Assembly: GCA_011388675.1 (NCBI GenBank)
Contig: DROW01000032.1
Span: forward strand, 1 to 43,542
Reading direction: 5' to 3'
DNA length: 43,542 bases
Origin: Chloroflexota bacterium
GTDB lineage: Bacteria; Chloroflexota; Anaerolineae; B4-G1; DUEL01
Below are positions 34,501 through 42,793 of the stretch, one piece after another (position 1 is the stretch's first letter; the number at the start of each line of letters is the position of its first letter). The notes beneath the pieces were generated by a model. It was not told the origin of the DNA. It did no database searches and saw only the letters and a program-made list of their open reading frames with translations. The position numbers and the translations under genes are program-made.

Positions 34501-36207
34501 CTAAAAGCCCCTGGCGTTCTCCGTCCCCCCACGGTTTCCCGCGTTCCTGACCACGCGAGCCCCCAGTTCCCGCACGGCCGCCTCCACCAGTTCATCCCGC
34601 ACCGATGGCTGGGACGCAGAGGGGGCCGGGTGGGAAGGGGCAGCCTGGTTGTCTTTGGGGACCAACTCACACCGGACCCGGATGGGCCGGCCGAACAGTC
34701 GTTCCAGCGCGTCCTCCACCGCCCGCCGGTTGTTCTCCTCCGAGACCTTGCCCTGGTGAAACGGGTACTGGAAGCCCAGCACCAGCGTCTCCCCCTCCAC
34801 CCGCAGCGGGTGGCCGGAGCGGAGGAGGGCGGCCAGGGAATGGTTGTGAGGATGGATCGCCCGGAGAAGATCGGCCCAGCGATCCCGGAAGGCTTCCAGC
34901 GGTGGCATCCCCTCCACAGGGGGACGGGTCGGCGCGACGTGCTGGGGTGGAGGGGGTTCCGCGGAGCGCGACGGGGAAGGGGTGGAGGGACGCTCCGCCG
35001 ACCTCGGGGAGGCTTGTTGCCTCGATGGGACCTTCGGCCGAGGCTCCCCAGGCGGCGAGGAGGCCCCCTTGTACCCCGGAGGCGTAACGGCCGGAGGCGA
35101 TCCGCCCCCAGACCGCCTCTCCTCCGGCGGCAGGGCCGCCTCCACGAAGGCCAGTTCCAACGGCAGTTGTGGTTGCCAGGCGGCGCGGGCCTCCGTCGCG
35201 GCCTCGTTGAACAGGCGGACCGCCCGGGCCAGCCGGCGGGGGTCGAAACGGCGTGCCTGGGCCTGGAAGGCCTCCCGAAGCCCGTTGGGGACGTGGAGCG
35301 GCGTCTCCTCCGAGCCCAGCCGCGTGAGCAGGAGCCCCCGCAGGTGTTCCACCACCTGCCGGGCGAACTGGCGAGGATCGGTTCCCTGGTCCACCACTCG
35401 GTTGATCAACGCCAGTCCGCGGGCCGTGTCTCCCTCGGCGAGGGCGTCCACCAGCCCCATCACCGCCTCCTCCGCCCCGGTCCCCAGCGCTGCCCGCACC
35501 ACGTCGACGGTGATCCCTTCGTCGGAGTAGGCGGCCAGTTGGTCGAGGAGGCTTTCTGCATCCCGCATACTGCCGGTGGCCTGGCGGGCGATGAGGGTGA
35601 GGGCCTCCCGCTCGACGGCGATCCCCTCCCCTTCGGCGATCCGCTCCAGCCGCTCGACAATCGTCTCCAGAGGAATACGGCGGAAGTCGAACCGCTGGCA
35701 GCGGGAGCGGATGGTCGGCGGGATGCGGTGCGGCTCGGTGGTCGCCAGGACGAAGATGGCGTGGGGCGGGGGCTCCTCCAGCGTTTTGAGCAGGGCGTTG
35801 AAGGCGGCGTTGGAGAGCATATGGACCTCGTCGATGACGTAGACCTTGTAGCGGGCCACGTTGGGCCGGAAGCCGACCCGCTCCCGCAGTTCCCGCACGT
35901 CGTCCACGCCGGTGTTGGAGGCGGCGTCGATCTCGATCAGATCCATCAGCCGCCCCTCGTTGACCGCCTGGCAGATGGCACACTCGTTGCAGGGCCGCTC
36001 GGCGGGGTCGGGGGCCAGGCAGTTGACCGCTTTGGCCAGCAGCCTGGCGGTGGTCGTCTTGCCCGTGCCGCGCGGACCGGCGAAGAGGTAGGCGTGGTGG
36101 ATTCGCCCCGAGTTGAGGGCGTTGCGCAGGGTGCGCACCACGTGCTCCTGCCCGACGACCTCCTCAAAGGTCCGAGGCCGCCATTTGCGATACAGGGCCT
36201 GGGTCAT
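34501..36207 (-). CDS. dnaX: DNA polymerase III gamma/tau subunit DnaX
   Basis: Clamp-loader ATPase. 568 residues: Walker A AGPRGTGKTTTARLLAK, a zinc module with four Cys (NCLAPDPAERPCNECAICQA), Walker B-like VIDEVHMLS, the sensor region LATTEPHRIPPTIRSRCQRF with SRC, then a collar domain (EGITVDVVRAALGTGAEEAV). A Pro/Ser-rich linker (about 395-460) leads to a C-terminal tau-like domain. I see no A-rich slippery site, so only one product is predicted. The ATG lies after GGAGACGGAG. A possible promoter and a perfect hairpin lie upstream. Confidence 0.96.
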   Translation of the reverse strand: MTQALYRKWRPRTFEEVVGQEHVVRTLRNALNSGRIHHAYLFAGPRGTGKTTTARLLAKAVNCLAPDPAERPCNECAICQAVNEGRLMDLIEIDAASNTGVDDVRELRERVGFRPNVARYKVYVIDEVHMLSNAAFNALLKTLEEPPPHAIFVLATTEPHRIPPTIRSRCQRFDFRRIPLETIVERLERIAEGEGIAVEREALTLIARQATGSMRDAESLLDQLAAYSDEGITVDVVRAALGTGAEEAVMGLVDALAEGDTARGLALINRVVDQGTDPRQFARQVVEHLRGLLLTRLGSEETPLHVPNGLREAFQAQARRFDPRRLARAVRLFNEAATEARAAWQPQLPLELAFVEAALPPEERRSGGGSPPAVTPPGYKGASSPPGEPRPKVPSRQQASPRSAERPSTPSPSRSAEPPPPQHVAPTRPPVEGMPPLEAFRDRWADLLRAIHPHNHSLAALLRSGHPLRVEGETLVLGFQYPFHQGKVSEENNRRAVEDALERLFGRPIRVRCELVPKDNQAAPSHPAPSASQPSVRDELVEAAVRELGARVVRNAGNRGGTENARGF

Positions 36208-36251
36208 CTCCGTCTCCTGTGGGACCGTGCTCCGAATCTGTGCCCCCGTCT

Positions 36252-36280
36252 AGTCTAACATCAATGGGGGGGTAGCGCAA
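36252..36280 (-). promoter_or_regulatory. Possible dnaX promoter
   Basis: Minus strand: -35 TTGCGC (36280-36275), 17-bp spacer, -10 TAGACT (36257-36252). Spacer and TTGC -35 match other promoters in the window; the -10 is weak. Confidence 0.4.
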
Positions 36281-36290
36281 CCCTCGGCAA

Positions 36291-36319
36291 GTGCGACGCA
36301 CCTTGGAGGTGCGTCGCAC
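36291..36319. repeat. Perfect 13-bp-arm palindrome upstream of dnaX
   Basis: GTGCGACGCACCT (36291-36303), loop TGG, AGGTGCGTCGCAC (36307-36319). It sits between the bicupin stop and the dnaX promoter, with each half itself containing a shorter palindrome (GTGCGACGCAC). REP-like element or terminator; no T run. Confidence 0.7.
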
Positions 36320-36351
36320 CTGCGTCGGGTAGCCCGATCAGCGATGAGAGG

Positions 36352-37023
36352 TCAACCTAGGGATTCGTCCCGGGTCAACCGAACCAGGACAGCGTCGTTG
36401 GTCGTCGTGAGGGAGTACAGGGTTCCCCGAGGCACCACCGTCAATTCGTCGGGACGAAGGGCAAGCCCCCCTCGGTCCGTCTGGACGACCACCGTGCCCT
36501 CAAGGGCGACCAGAAGGGTATCGTGTTCGGCCACCTCCGGAAGCGGCCACGTCCCTTCCCCCCGGGCCACCTGGACGACGGCATCTTCCACCCTGGCGAC
36601 GGTTCGCGGCTGGAAAGGGGCCACCAACTGGCTGGCGGCCTCGCGCAGGCTGATCCGTTCCGGACCGGGCTCAGTCGTCCCGTACAGGCGAAACCGGCCG
36701 TTCCTCCGGTTGGGAAGGACAGTGCAACGGATCAGGATGACGGTGGATCGGAGGGGGGAACTGGAGCGGTGAGCCAGCCCTTTCCGGATCACCGCCAGTT
36801 CCCCCGGCCGCAGCCGGACCTTCCCCCGCTCACTCTCCAGGAGGATGACGCCTTTGTGGACCCAGAACAGTTCGTCCTGGTCCAGGTGCCGATGCCAGGC
36901 CAGCATTCCCTGGCAAAGGTAGAGGCTCACCGTCAGATCACCGACGGTGACCAGATCGACCATAGAGAACGGTTCGGTCAATCGCTGGGCGGCGTCCTCC
37001 AGGCGCAGTTTCTCCAAGCGCAT
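36352..37023 (-). CDS. Bicupin protein of unknown function
   Basis: 223 residues with two cupin barrels. The first carries the metal motif WHRHLDQDELFWVHKGVILL and KGLAHRSSSP, with His, His, Glu and His in the expected order. The second (EHDTLLVALEGTVVVQTDRG ... VVPRGTLYSL) has the fold pattern but only part of the ligands, so it is probably not metal-bound. Enzymes and sugar-binding proteins share this layout; no substrate can be named. ATG start; it lies 12 bases after the slipin stop and is probably co-transcribed. Confidence 0.8.
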   Translation of the reverse strand: MRLEKLRLEDAAQRLTEPFSMVDLVTVGDLTVSLYLCQGMLAWHRHLDQDELFWVHKGVILLESERGKVRLRPGELAVIRKGLAHRSSSPLRSTVILIRCTVLPNRRNGRFRLYGTTEPGPERISLREAASQLVAPFQPRTVARVEDAVVQVARGEGTWPLPEVAEHDTLLVALEGTVVVQTDRGGLALRPDELTVVPRGTLYSLTTTNDAVLVRLTRDESLG

Positions 37024-37035
37024 CCCCTGCCCGTC

Positions 37036-37827
37036 CTACCCGGCCTGTTTCTCCGCACCGATGCGTCCCAGCAGGTCGGCCAGGCCGCGGAGGAACTCGA
37101 TGGGCACGGGGAAGATGATGGTCGAGTTCTTCTCCACGGCGATCTCGGTCAGGGTCTGAAGATAGCGCAACTGGATGGCAGCCGGCACCTCACCGATCTT
37201 CTTAGCCGCCTCGGCCAGCGTCTGGGCCGCCTGGTATTCGCCCTCGGCGTGGATGATCTTGGCCCGCTTCTCCCGCTCCGCCTCCGCCTGGCGGGCCATC
37301 GCCCGCTGCATCGTCTGCGGCAGTTCGACGTCCTTGATCTCGACGACGCTCACCTTGATCCCCCACGGCTCGGTCTGCTCGTCGATGATCTGCTGCAACT
37401 GGGTGTTGATCTTCTCCCGGTGGGCCAGCAGTTCGTCCAACTCCGATTGGCCGATGACGTTCCGCAGCGAGGTCTGGGCGATCTGCCAGGTAGCCCGCCG
37501 ATAGTCTTCCACCTGAACAATGGCGCTCTCCGGATCGAGGACCCGGAAGTAGGCGACGGCGTTGACCTTGACGGTGACGTTGTCGTTGGTAATGCACTCC
37601 TGAGATGGAATGTCCAGCGTCACCACCCGCAGGTCGACCTTGACCATCCGGTCGATGAAGGGGATGATGAAGAACAGTCCCGGCCCTTTGGCTCCGACCA
37701 GCCGCCCCAGGCGGAAGATCACGCCCCGCTCGTACTCCTGAACCACCTTGATCGAGGCACTGGCAAGAGCGACCAGGAAGAGAAGCCCCAGACCGGCGAT
37801 ACAACCGATTGTTCCCAGCAGTTCCAT
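37036..37827 (-). CDS. Slipin (SPFH/stomatin family membrane protein)
   Basis: 263 residues. One N-terminal membrane segment ([20 protein letters not shown]), then an SPFH domain starting [20 protein letters not shown], with [20 protein letters not shown] and [20 protein letters not shown] typical of slipins, and a coiled coil rich in A, E, K. Forms membrane microdomain scaffolds. Slipins often pair with an NfeD protein, which is missing here. ATG 37827 with GGGAGGTGG upstream; in-frame upstream codons overlap the promoter and are rejected. Confidence 0.92.
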   Translation of the reverse strand: MELLGTIGCIAGLGLLFLVALASASIKVVQEYERGVIFRLGRLVGAKGPGLFFIIPFIDRMVKVDLRVVTLDIPSQECITNDNVTVKVNAVAYFRVLDPESAIVQVEDYRRATWQIAQTSLRNVIGQSELDELLAHREKINTQLQQIIDEQTEPWGIKVSVVEIKDVELPQTMQRAMARQAEAEREKRAKIIHAEGEYQAAQTLAEAAKKIGEVPAAIQLRYLQTLTEIAVEKNSTIIFPVPIEFLRGLADLLGRIGAEKQAG

Positions 37828-37881
37828 TGCGCCACCTCCCGTTTGGCTGATTTCCCCTCGCGGGATCGTACAAGCGGTGGG

Positions 37882-37910
37882 ATTATACTCCGGAGGGGAG
37901 GGGGATGCAA
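37882..37910 (-). promoter_or_regulatory. Promoter of the slipin-bicupin unit
   Basis: Minus strand: -35 TTGCAT (37910-37905), 17-bp spacer, perfect -10 TATAAT (37887-37882), 54 bases before the ATG. Confidence 0.75.
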
Positions 37911-38015
37911 CCGGCAGGGCCAGCGGGTGTTCGAAGCGGAGGGCAAGAGGGGTGACCACCACTTGTGAAACGAAGGCAAGAGTGCCTGTAGGGGGCCTCT
38001 ATAGGGTGCATTAAG

Positions 38016-38033
38016 TGTGCTTCAGTTTGGGGA
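38016..38033. repeat. TGYGCTTC element, copy 3 (half-site)
   Basis: TGTGCTTCAGTTTGGGGA, close to the elements at 9522 and 34023. It contains the TGA stop of the GT28 gene (38022-38024 on the minus strand). Confidence 0.55.
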
Positions 38034-39212
38034 CGACCGCACTTTTGCGAGAAGGGCCGTTGGCCTCCCCCGCCTCCGGTCCACCCTCTCCCCCGCGGCC
38101 TCCCACAGGGCCTCCGCGACCTGCGCCGCTGCATCCGGGTGGATCAGTCGGCGGGCCTGCCGACGCATCTGACGCCGGGCGTCGGGGTCGTTCAGGAGGC
38201 GGCGGACGGCCTCCACCGTCTGGCGGGGCCCCGGTGCCCACACGCCCGCCTTCGCTTCGACGACCAACCGCACGTTGGGCATCTCCTGCACCGAAATCGC
38301 CCCCCAGATCACCGGAGGGACCCCCACCGCCAGCGCTTCGGCGAGGGTGGCCGGACCCGCTTTGGTGACCAGGAGGTCCGCTGCGCGCATCCACTCGTGC
38401 ACGTTCTCCACGAACCCTTCCACCCGCACTCCCCCGCCTGCGGCGAGGTGGCGGAGCCGCTCGTACAACCACCGGTTACGTCCGGCGATGACGACGATCT
38501 GGGCGGACAACCGTGCGTTGACCAGCGCGCGCGCTACCCGCTCCAGCGGTGCGAATCCTACCCCTCCGGCCATCGCCAGCACCACCGGCACCTCGGGGTC
38601 CAGCCCCAGGCGGCGGCGAAACACCTCCGGCCTCTGGCTTCGCACCTCGTGGAACCGCCGACTCACAGGCAGGCCCACCACCTGCACCCGGCGCGGGTCG
38701 ATCCGGTGGCGGAGCAACTGCCTCCGCGCCGCCTCCGTCGCCACCAGGTAGCGGGAGACGCCGGGATCGGCCCAGAAGGCGTGCATCACCACCAAGTCGG
38801 TGCCTACGGCGACGAGGGGAACGGCTGATCGGAGGTGGGAGAGGGCGTGGGCGAGGGTATGGATCGGCACGGGGTGGAAGGCCACGACCACGTCGGCGGG
38901 ATGCTCCGCCAGGAGGCGGCACGCGGCGGGAAGGGCCCACGGTCGAAACAGGGCCGAGAGGACGTATGCCCGCCGACGGCCGTCCAGCAGGCGGAACCCC
39001 ACCCCATAGAGACAACCGCCGTCCCGCAGTGCAGCCCCGTACCACTCCGGCGCGTGAGAGAGCGGCCAGGGAGCATACTCGGCCAAGACGTCCACCAACT
39101 CAACCCGGGACGACCGCTCCTCCAGCGCCTCCGCCACGGCTCGGGCCGCGCCGAGGTGCCCACCCCCGGTCGCCGAGTAGAGCAGCAGGAAACGGGGAGA
39201 ACGGTCAGCCAT
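38022..39212 (-). CDS. MGDG synthase/GT28-type glycosyltransferase
   Basis: 396 residues, GT-B fold. The N-terminal half is MGDG-synthase-like (LLLYSATGGGHLGAARAVAE; DVLAEYAPWPLSHAPEWYGA). The C-terminal nucleotide-sugar half shows VVLAMAGGVGFAPLERVARA and the GT28 donor motif TKAGPATLAEALAVGVPPVI. Probably transfers a sugar from UDP-sugar to diacylglycerol, making membrane glycolipid, with the acceptor unproven. It overlaps the DUF951 stop by 8 bases. The last residues (AKVRSSPN) and stop are in a TGYGCTTC element. Confidence 0.88.
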   Translation of the reverse strand: MADRSPRFLLLYSATGGGHLGAARAVAEALEERSSRVELVDVLAEYAPWPLSHAPEWYGAALRDGGCLYGVGFRLLDGRRRAYVLSALFRPWALPAACRLLAEHPADVVVAFHPVPIHTLAHALSHLRSAVPLVAVGTDLVVMHAFWADPGVSRYLVATEAARRQLLRHRIDPRRVQVVGLPVSRRFHEVRSQRPEVFRRRLGLDPEVPVVLAMAGGVGFAPLERVARALVNARLSAQIVVIAGRNRWLYERLRHLAAGGGVRVEGFVENVHEWMRAADLLVTKAGPATLAEALAVGVPPVIWGAISVQEMPNVRLVVEAKAGVWAPGPRQTVEAVRRLLNDPDARRQMRRQARRLIHPDAAAQVAEALWEAAGERVDRRRGRPTALLAKVRSSPN

Positions 39213-39408
39213 CCCGCTGCGCAGGGTCCAGCCGCCCGACGACCCGCTTGACCCGCTTTTCGAACCGGGAGCGGGGCAACAACACCCGACGCCCGCAGCC
39301 CAGGCAGCGGATGCCGATGTCGGCCCCCACGCGGGTCACCACCCACTCCAGGCTCCCGCAGGGGTGCGGTTTACGCATCTGGACGATGTCGTCAATCCGC
39401 ACCTGCAA
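39205..39408 (-). CDS. DUF951 family small protein
   Basis: 67 residues, family length. Opening RIDDIVQMRKPHPCGSLEWV and WVVTRVGADIGIRCLGCGRR with the CxxC pair, then LLPRSRFEKRVKRVV. Cytosolic, basic, probably metal- or nucleic-acid-binding, function unknown. TTG start supported by AGGAGG eight bases upstream; a GTG two codons on is possible. Overlaps the CNNM gene by 17 bases and the GT28 gene by eight, so it is translationally coupled. Confidence 0.88.
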   Translation of the reverse strand: MQVRIDDIVQMRKPHPCGSLEWVVTRVGADIGIRCLGCGRRVLLPRSRFEKRVKRVVGRLDPAQRDG

Positions 39409-40816
39409 CTTGGCTGCCTCCTGCCGAATCTGCTCCTCCCCGACAGGCCCGTTCCTCCGCAGAGGTCGAGGTTCCGGCGGGCGTGGGCTGACCAGGGATG
39501 ATCCGCACCCGCGCCACCCGCAGACCGTCCATTTCCTCCACCCTCAGTCGGATGTGCTGGTCGGGGACCGCCACCTCGTCGCCCACCCTGGGCACCCGGT
39601 CCAGCAGCCCCATCACCAGGCCGCCGATCGTGGTGTAGTAGGGGTCCTCCAGTGCGAGGTCGAGGATCTCGTTCACCTCCTCGATCTGGGCCAGGCCGTC
39701 GACCAGGACACTTCCATCGGGCATGCGCTGAATGGTGGGGGAGGCCCGGTCGAAGGCGTCTTGGACCTCGCCGACGATCTCTTCCAGCAGGTCCTCCAGG
39801 GTAACCAGGCCCGCCGTCCCACCGTACTCGTCGACCAGGATGGCGATGTGCTGACGCGCGCGGCGGAAGGCGGTCAGGAGATCGACGACCGAGATCGTCT
39901 CCGGCAGGAAGAGCGCCTCCCGCATCAGCGAGCGCGCGGGAGCGTCCAGGTCTCCCTCGGGCATCCGGGCGACCAGGTCCTTCAGGTGGACAACGCCGAG
40001 GATGTGGTCCAGATCCTCCTCAAAGACGGGGAACTTGGTCAGCGCGGTACGCGCAGCCAGTTCTGCCACCTCCCTCAGCGTCGCCTCGGCGGGCACACAG
40101 ACCATCTCCGTCCGCGGCACCATCACCTGGGACGCCCGAATGGCGCGCAGCCGAAAGATCGCCTGCAGCATATCCTCCTCATAGGCCTCCAGCACACCCT
40201 GTTCCTCGCTCTCGCGGACGATCTGCCGCAACTCGTCGAGGCTGTAAAGCGTGGAATGATACCCCATCGGCTCCATTCCCAGGACGTGCAGGACGCCGGC
40301 TGCCGCCCGATCCAGCAGCCAGACGAAGGGGTGGAAGACCTTCTGGAAGAGGTCCATCCAGGGGGCGGCGAAAAGGGCCAACCGCTCCGGCGCGCGGAGG
40401 GCGGCCACCTTGGGCACCTGCTCGCCCAACACGACGTGCAACCCGGTGACGACGGTGAGGGAGATCGCCAGGGGCAGCGCCGAGAGCACCGATTCCAGCG
40501 AGGGAGGGACGGTGACGTTGTGCAGAAGGGCCTCGATGATCGATTGGAACGTCTCCTCGCCTAGATAACCGAGGGCCAGGCTGGCGATGGTGATGCCCAA
40601 CTGGGCCGCGGCGATGAGTGCGTCTTTGTGCTCGTGGGAGGAAACCCACCGCTGGACGATCCGGGCGCGGTTTCCGTCCTCCTCGACCAACTGATCGATC
40701 CGCGTGCGCCGGGAGGCGACGACGGCGAACTCGACCATAACGAAGAAAGCGTTCACGCCGATCAGGAAGAACACGCCCGCCACGCGCAGGAGAATGAGCC
40801 ACACCGAATGGGTCAT
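39392..40816 (-). CDS. CNNM/CBS/CorC-domain membrane protein (hemolysin-family, HlyC/CorC)
   Basis: 474 residues. N-terminal CNNM (DUF21) membrane domain with four segments (starting LLRVAGVFFLIGVNAFFVMV, with SLALGYLGEE and GEQVPKVAALRAPERLALFA), then a CBS pair (MVPRTEMVCVPAEATLREVA; AILVDEYGGTAGLVTLEDLL) and a C-terminal CorC_HlyC domain (IGGLVMGLLDRVPRVGDEVA). Candidate Mg2+ or cation exporter regulator; the name hemolysin is historical. An acidic tail follows. It starts 16 bases after the rhomboid stop. Confidence 0.93.
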   Translation of the reverse strand: MTHSVWLILLRVAGVFFLIGVNAFFVMVEFAVVASRRTRIDQLVEEDGNRARIVQRWVSSHEHKDALIAAAQLGITIASLALGYLGEETFQSIIEALLHNVTVPPSLESVLSALPLAISLTVVTGLHVVLGEQVPKVAALRAPERLALFAAPWMDLFQKVFHPFVWLLDRAAAGVLHVLGMEPMGYHSTLYSLDELRQIVRESEEQGVLEAYEEDMLQAIFRLRAIRASQVMVPRTEMVCVPAEATLREVAELAARTALTKFPVFEEDLDHILGVVHLKDLVARMPEGDLDAPARSLMREALFLPETISVVDLLTAFRRARQHIAILVDEYGGTAGLVTLEDLLEEIVGEVQDAFDRASPTIQRMPDGSVLVDGLAQIEEVNEILDLALEDPYYTTIGGLVMGLLDRVPRVGDEVAVPDQHIRLRVEEMDGLRVARVRIIPGQPTPAGTSTSAEERACRGGADSAGGSQVAGAD

Positions 40817-40832
40817 CTCGACTTCCTCTGGA

Positions 40833-41597
40833 TCATCTTCCCCATCGTGCGAACCCGAACAAGAGGGCCCAACCGACTCCCAGTCCCACCAATCCGATGC
40901 CCACGGCCCACTGCGAGAGGGAGGAGCGGTCTACCAGTCGTGGAGGCCGGGTGGGGTCGGCGTGGACGATCTCGTATCGAGGGGCCAGGAACCAACCCAG
41001 GGCCAGCCCTGCCAGCAGCCCTCCGATGTGGGCGGCGTTGTCCACCCAGGGGGAGACGAACCCGTACAGGATGTTGTAGGCGACGATCCCGATCAGGTTC
41101 GCCAGCCGACGGCGACCCGCCAGGAGGCGGTCGCGGTAGCGGTAGATGTAAGCGAGGATCGCGCCGACCAGCCCGAAGATCGCTCCGGAGGCCCCTACCG
41201 AGACGGCGGGTGTGAGGGCGAAACTGACGGCGCTGGCGGCTAGCCCGCTGAAGAAGTAGATCAGCAGGAAGCGGAACCGCCCGTAGGGCATTTCGACCTG
41301 GGGGCCGAAGATCCAGAGGGCATAACTGTTGAAGCCGAGGTGGAGCAGACCCGCGTGGAGGAAGAGCGCGGTGCCCAACCGCCACAACTGCCCGGCGACG
41401 ATGGCCTGATTGATCTTCGCCCCCAGCGCAAACGCCAAATCCTGCCCCACCAGGAGGCTGACGGCGAAGACGGTGACGTTAAGACCCAGGATCACGTAGG
41501 TCCAGAGCGGCTGAGCGTGTGGAATCGAAAGCCGTACCCACCGCGGCGCCGGGGGGGTGGAAGACCACGGAACGTCAGAGTCGGATTCGGTGTTCAT
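40833..41597 (-). CDS. Rhomboid family intramembrane serine protease
   Basis: 254 residues with six or seven membrane segments. Catalytic Ser in VSVGASGAIFGLVGAIL and His in VDNAAHIGGLLAGLALG are both present, and the supporting Asn is in LHLGFNSYALWIFGP. So activity is likely. N-terminus has a Pro/Ser-rich cytosolic part. Substrate unknown. It is preceded by a heptamer array that separates it from gmk. Confidence 0.93.
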   Translation of the reverse strand: MNTESDSDVPWSSTPPAPRWVRLSIPHAQPLWTYVILGLNVTVFAVSLLVGQDLAFALGAKINQAIVAGQLWRLGTALFLHAGLLHLGFNSYALWIFGPQVEMPYGRFRFLLIYFFSGLAASAVSFALTPAVSVGASGAIFGLVGAILAYIYRYRDRLLAGRRRLANLIGIVAYNILYGFVSPWVDNAAHIGGLLAGLALGWFLAPRYEIVHADPTRPPRLVDRSSLSQWAVGIGLVGLGVGWALLFGFARWGR

Positions 41598-41609
41598 CTT
41601 CTACCACTT

Positions 41610-41644
41610 CTTGCATCCTGCATCTTGCACCCTACGTCCTGCCC
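41610..41644. repeat. Heptamer tandem array between gmk and rhomboid
   Basis: Five 7-bp units on the plus strand: CTTGCAT, CCTGCAT, CTTGCAC, CCTACGT, CCTGCCC. Lies seven bases beyond the gmk stop. Confidence 0.75.
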
Positions 41645-41651
41645 CCGCCCC

Positions 41652-42266
41652 TCACAGCCGCACGATCCGCGGGCGCACCCGGCAGTGCTCCGCCTCGATG
41701 ATCGCCACCACCTGATGCACCGCCCGGTCCAGTTCCCCTTCCCGGTTCACCACCACATAGTCGAACATCTCGATCTGCGCCATCTCCTCCCGAGCCTTGC
41801 TGAGGCGCAGCGCGATCTGCTCGGGAGGATCGGTCCCGCGCCGACGCAAGCGGGCCTCCAGTTCCTCCATCGAAGCGGTGAGGAAGATGAGCACGGCCTC
41901 GGGTGCGATGCGTCGAATGGTGGCCGCCCCCTGAACGTCCACCCGCATCACCACGTCCTTTCCCGCCGCCATCGCCTCCCGCACCTGCTGTTTGGGGATT
42001 CCTTTGTGCTGCCCGTAGACGATAGCGTGCTCCAGCAGTTCCCCCTCCTGCTCCATCCGCAGGAACTCCTCGGTGGGGAGGAAGAAATAATCGATGCCGT
42101 GGACCTCGCCGGGGCGGGGAGGGCGGTCGGTGGCGGTGACCACGAAGTGGAAGGGGCATCCCATCTCCTTCATACGGCGTACCAGTGAATCCTTCCCCGC
42201 GCCTGCCGGACCGGAGATCACGATGAGCAGAGGATACCACCGGGGCACGAACGGTTCGCCGCTCAA
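41652..42266 (-). CDS. gmk: Guanylate kinase
   Basis: Converts GMP to GDP with ATP. 204 residues: P-loop ISGPAGAGKDSLVRRM, GMP-binding TATDRPPRPGEVHGIDYFF (the usual T-T-R reads T-D-R) and DVQGAATIRR. LLEHAIVYGQHKGIP replaces the usual YGT region but keeps the Tyr. These changes are mild and the overall pattern is good. TTG start with GAGGTG five bases upstream. The start abuts the fmdB promoter on the other strand. Confidence 0.93.
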   Translation of the reverse strand: MSGEPFVPRWYPLLIVISGPAGAGKDSLVRRMKEMGCPFHFVVTATDRPPRPGEVHGIDYFFLPTEEFLRMEQEGELLEHAIVYGQHKGIPKQQVREAMAAGKDVVMRVDVQGAATIRRIAPEAVLIFLTASMEELEARLRRRGTDPPEQIALRLSKAREEMAQIEMFDYVVVNREGELDRAVHQVVAIIEAEHCRVRPRIVRL

Positions 42267-42268
42267 GG

Positions 42269-42297
42269 TTGCACCTCGCTTTGCCTGGCGGTATAAT
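42269..42297 (+). promoter_or_regulatory. Promoter of the FmdB-type gene
   Basis: -35 TTGCAC (42269-42274), 17-bp spacer, perfect -10 TATAAT (42292-42297), 28 bases before the ATG. The -35 almost touches the divergent gmk start. Confidence 0.8.
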
Positions 42298-42325
42298 AAA
42301 CGGCCATCTTCTGCAGGAGGTGCGT

Positions 42326-42727
42326 ATGCCGATTTACGAGTACCGGTGCCACGACTGCCACCGCAGGGTCGCCATCTTCTGGCGCACCTTCTCCGAGGCG
42401 GAGACAGGGGAACCGGTCTGCCCGCGCTGCGGGTCCACGCACCTCACCCGGCTGGTCTCCCGCGTGCGGGTGGTCCGCTCCGAGGAGAGCCGCCTGGAAG
42501 ACTTGGCCGATCCATCCTTTCTTTCCGACTTCGACGAGAACGACCCCCGCTCGATGGCCCGGCTGATGCGCCGGATGGCCGACGAGGTAGGGGAGGACCT
42601 GGGGCCGGAGTTCGAGGAAGTAGTCGATCGGTTGGAAGCCGGGCAGAGCCCGGAGGAGATCGAGAAGGAAATGCCGGACCTGCTCGGCGAGGGGGGCGAG
42701 GACCTCGGCGGCGATCTGGAGGAGTGA
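42326..42727 (+). CDS. FmdB-family zinc-ribbon protein
   Basis: 133 residues. The N-terminal zinc ribbon MPIYEYRCHDCHRRVAIFW with a second Cys pair in PVCPRCGSTH is the FmdB signature. The C-terminal two thirds is helical and very acidic (LEDLADPSFLSDFDENDPRS; EIEKEMPDLLGEGGEDLGG). Named after a regulator of formamidase in Methylophilus, but its role in other bacteria is unclear. GCAGGAGG lies five bases before the ATG. It is convergent with tmk. Confidence 0.9.
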   Translation: MPIYEYRCHDCHRRVAIFWRTFSEAETGEPVCPRCGSTHLTRLVSRVRVVRSEESRLEDLADPSFLSDFDENDPRSMARLMRRMADEVGEDLGPEFEEVVDRLEAGQSPEEIEKEMPDLLGEGGEDLGGDLEE

Positions 42728-42758
42728 TCGCCCCGACCGCCCATCAGCCGGCCAACCG

Positions 42759-42793
42759 GCGACCAGCGACCAGCAACTAGCGACCAGCATCCA
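42759..42793. repeat. Heptamer tandem array at the tmk stop codon
   Basis: Five 7-bp units: GCGACCA, GCGACCA, GCAACTA, GCGACCA, GCATCCA. The unit GCAACTA holds the complement of the tmk stop (CTA at 42777-42779). A small GCCGG/CCGGC hairpin (42747-42760) borders it. Confidence 0.8.

Noticed and set aside
34501-36207. Programmed frameshift in dnaX giving a short gamma form
   Set aside because: No A-rich slippery sequence found in the linker region.
42747-42760. GCCGG/CCGGC hairpin as fmdB terminator
   Set aside because: Only five pairs and no T run; mentioned with the heptamer array but not called.
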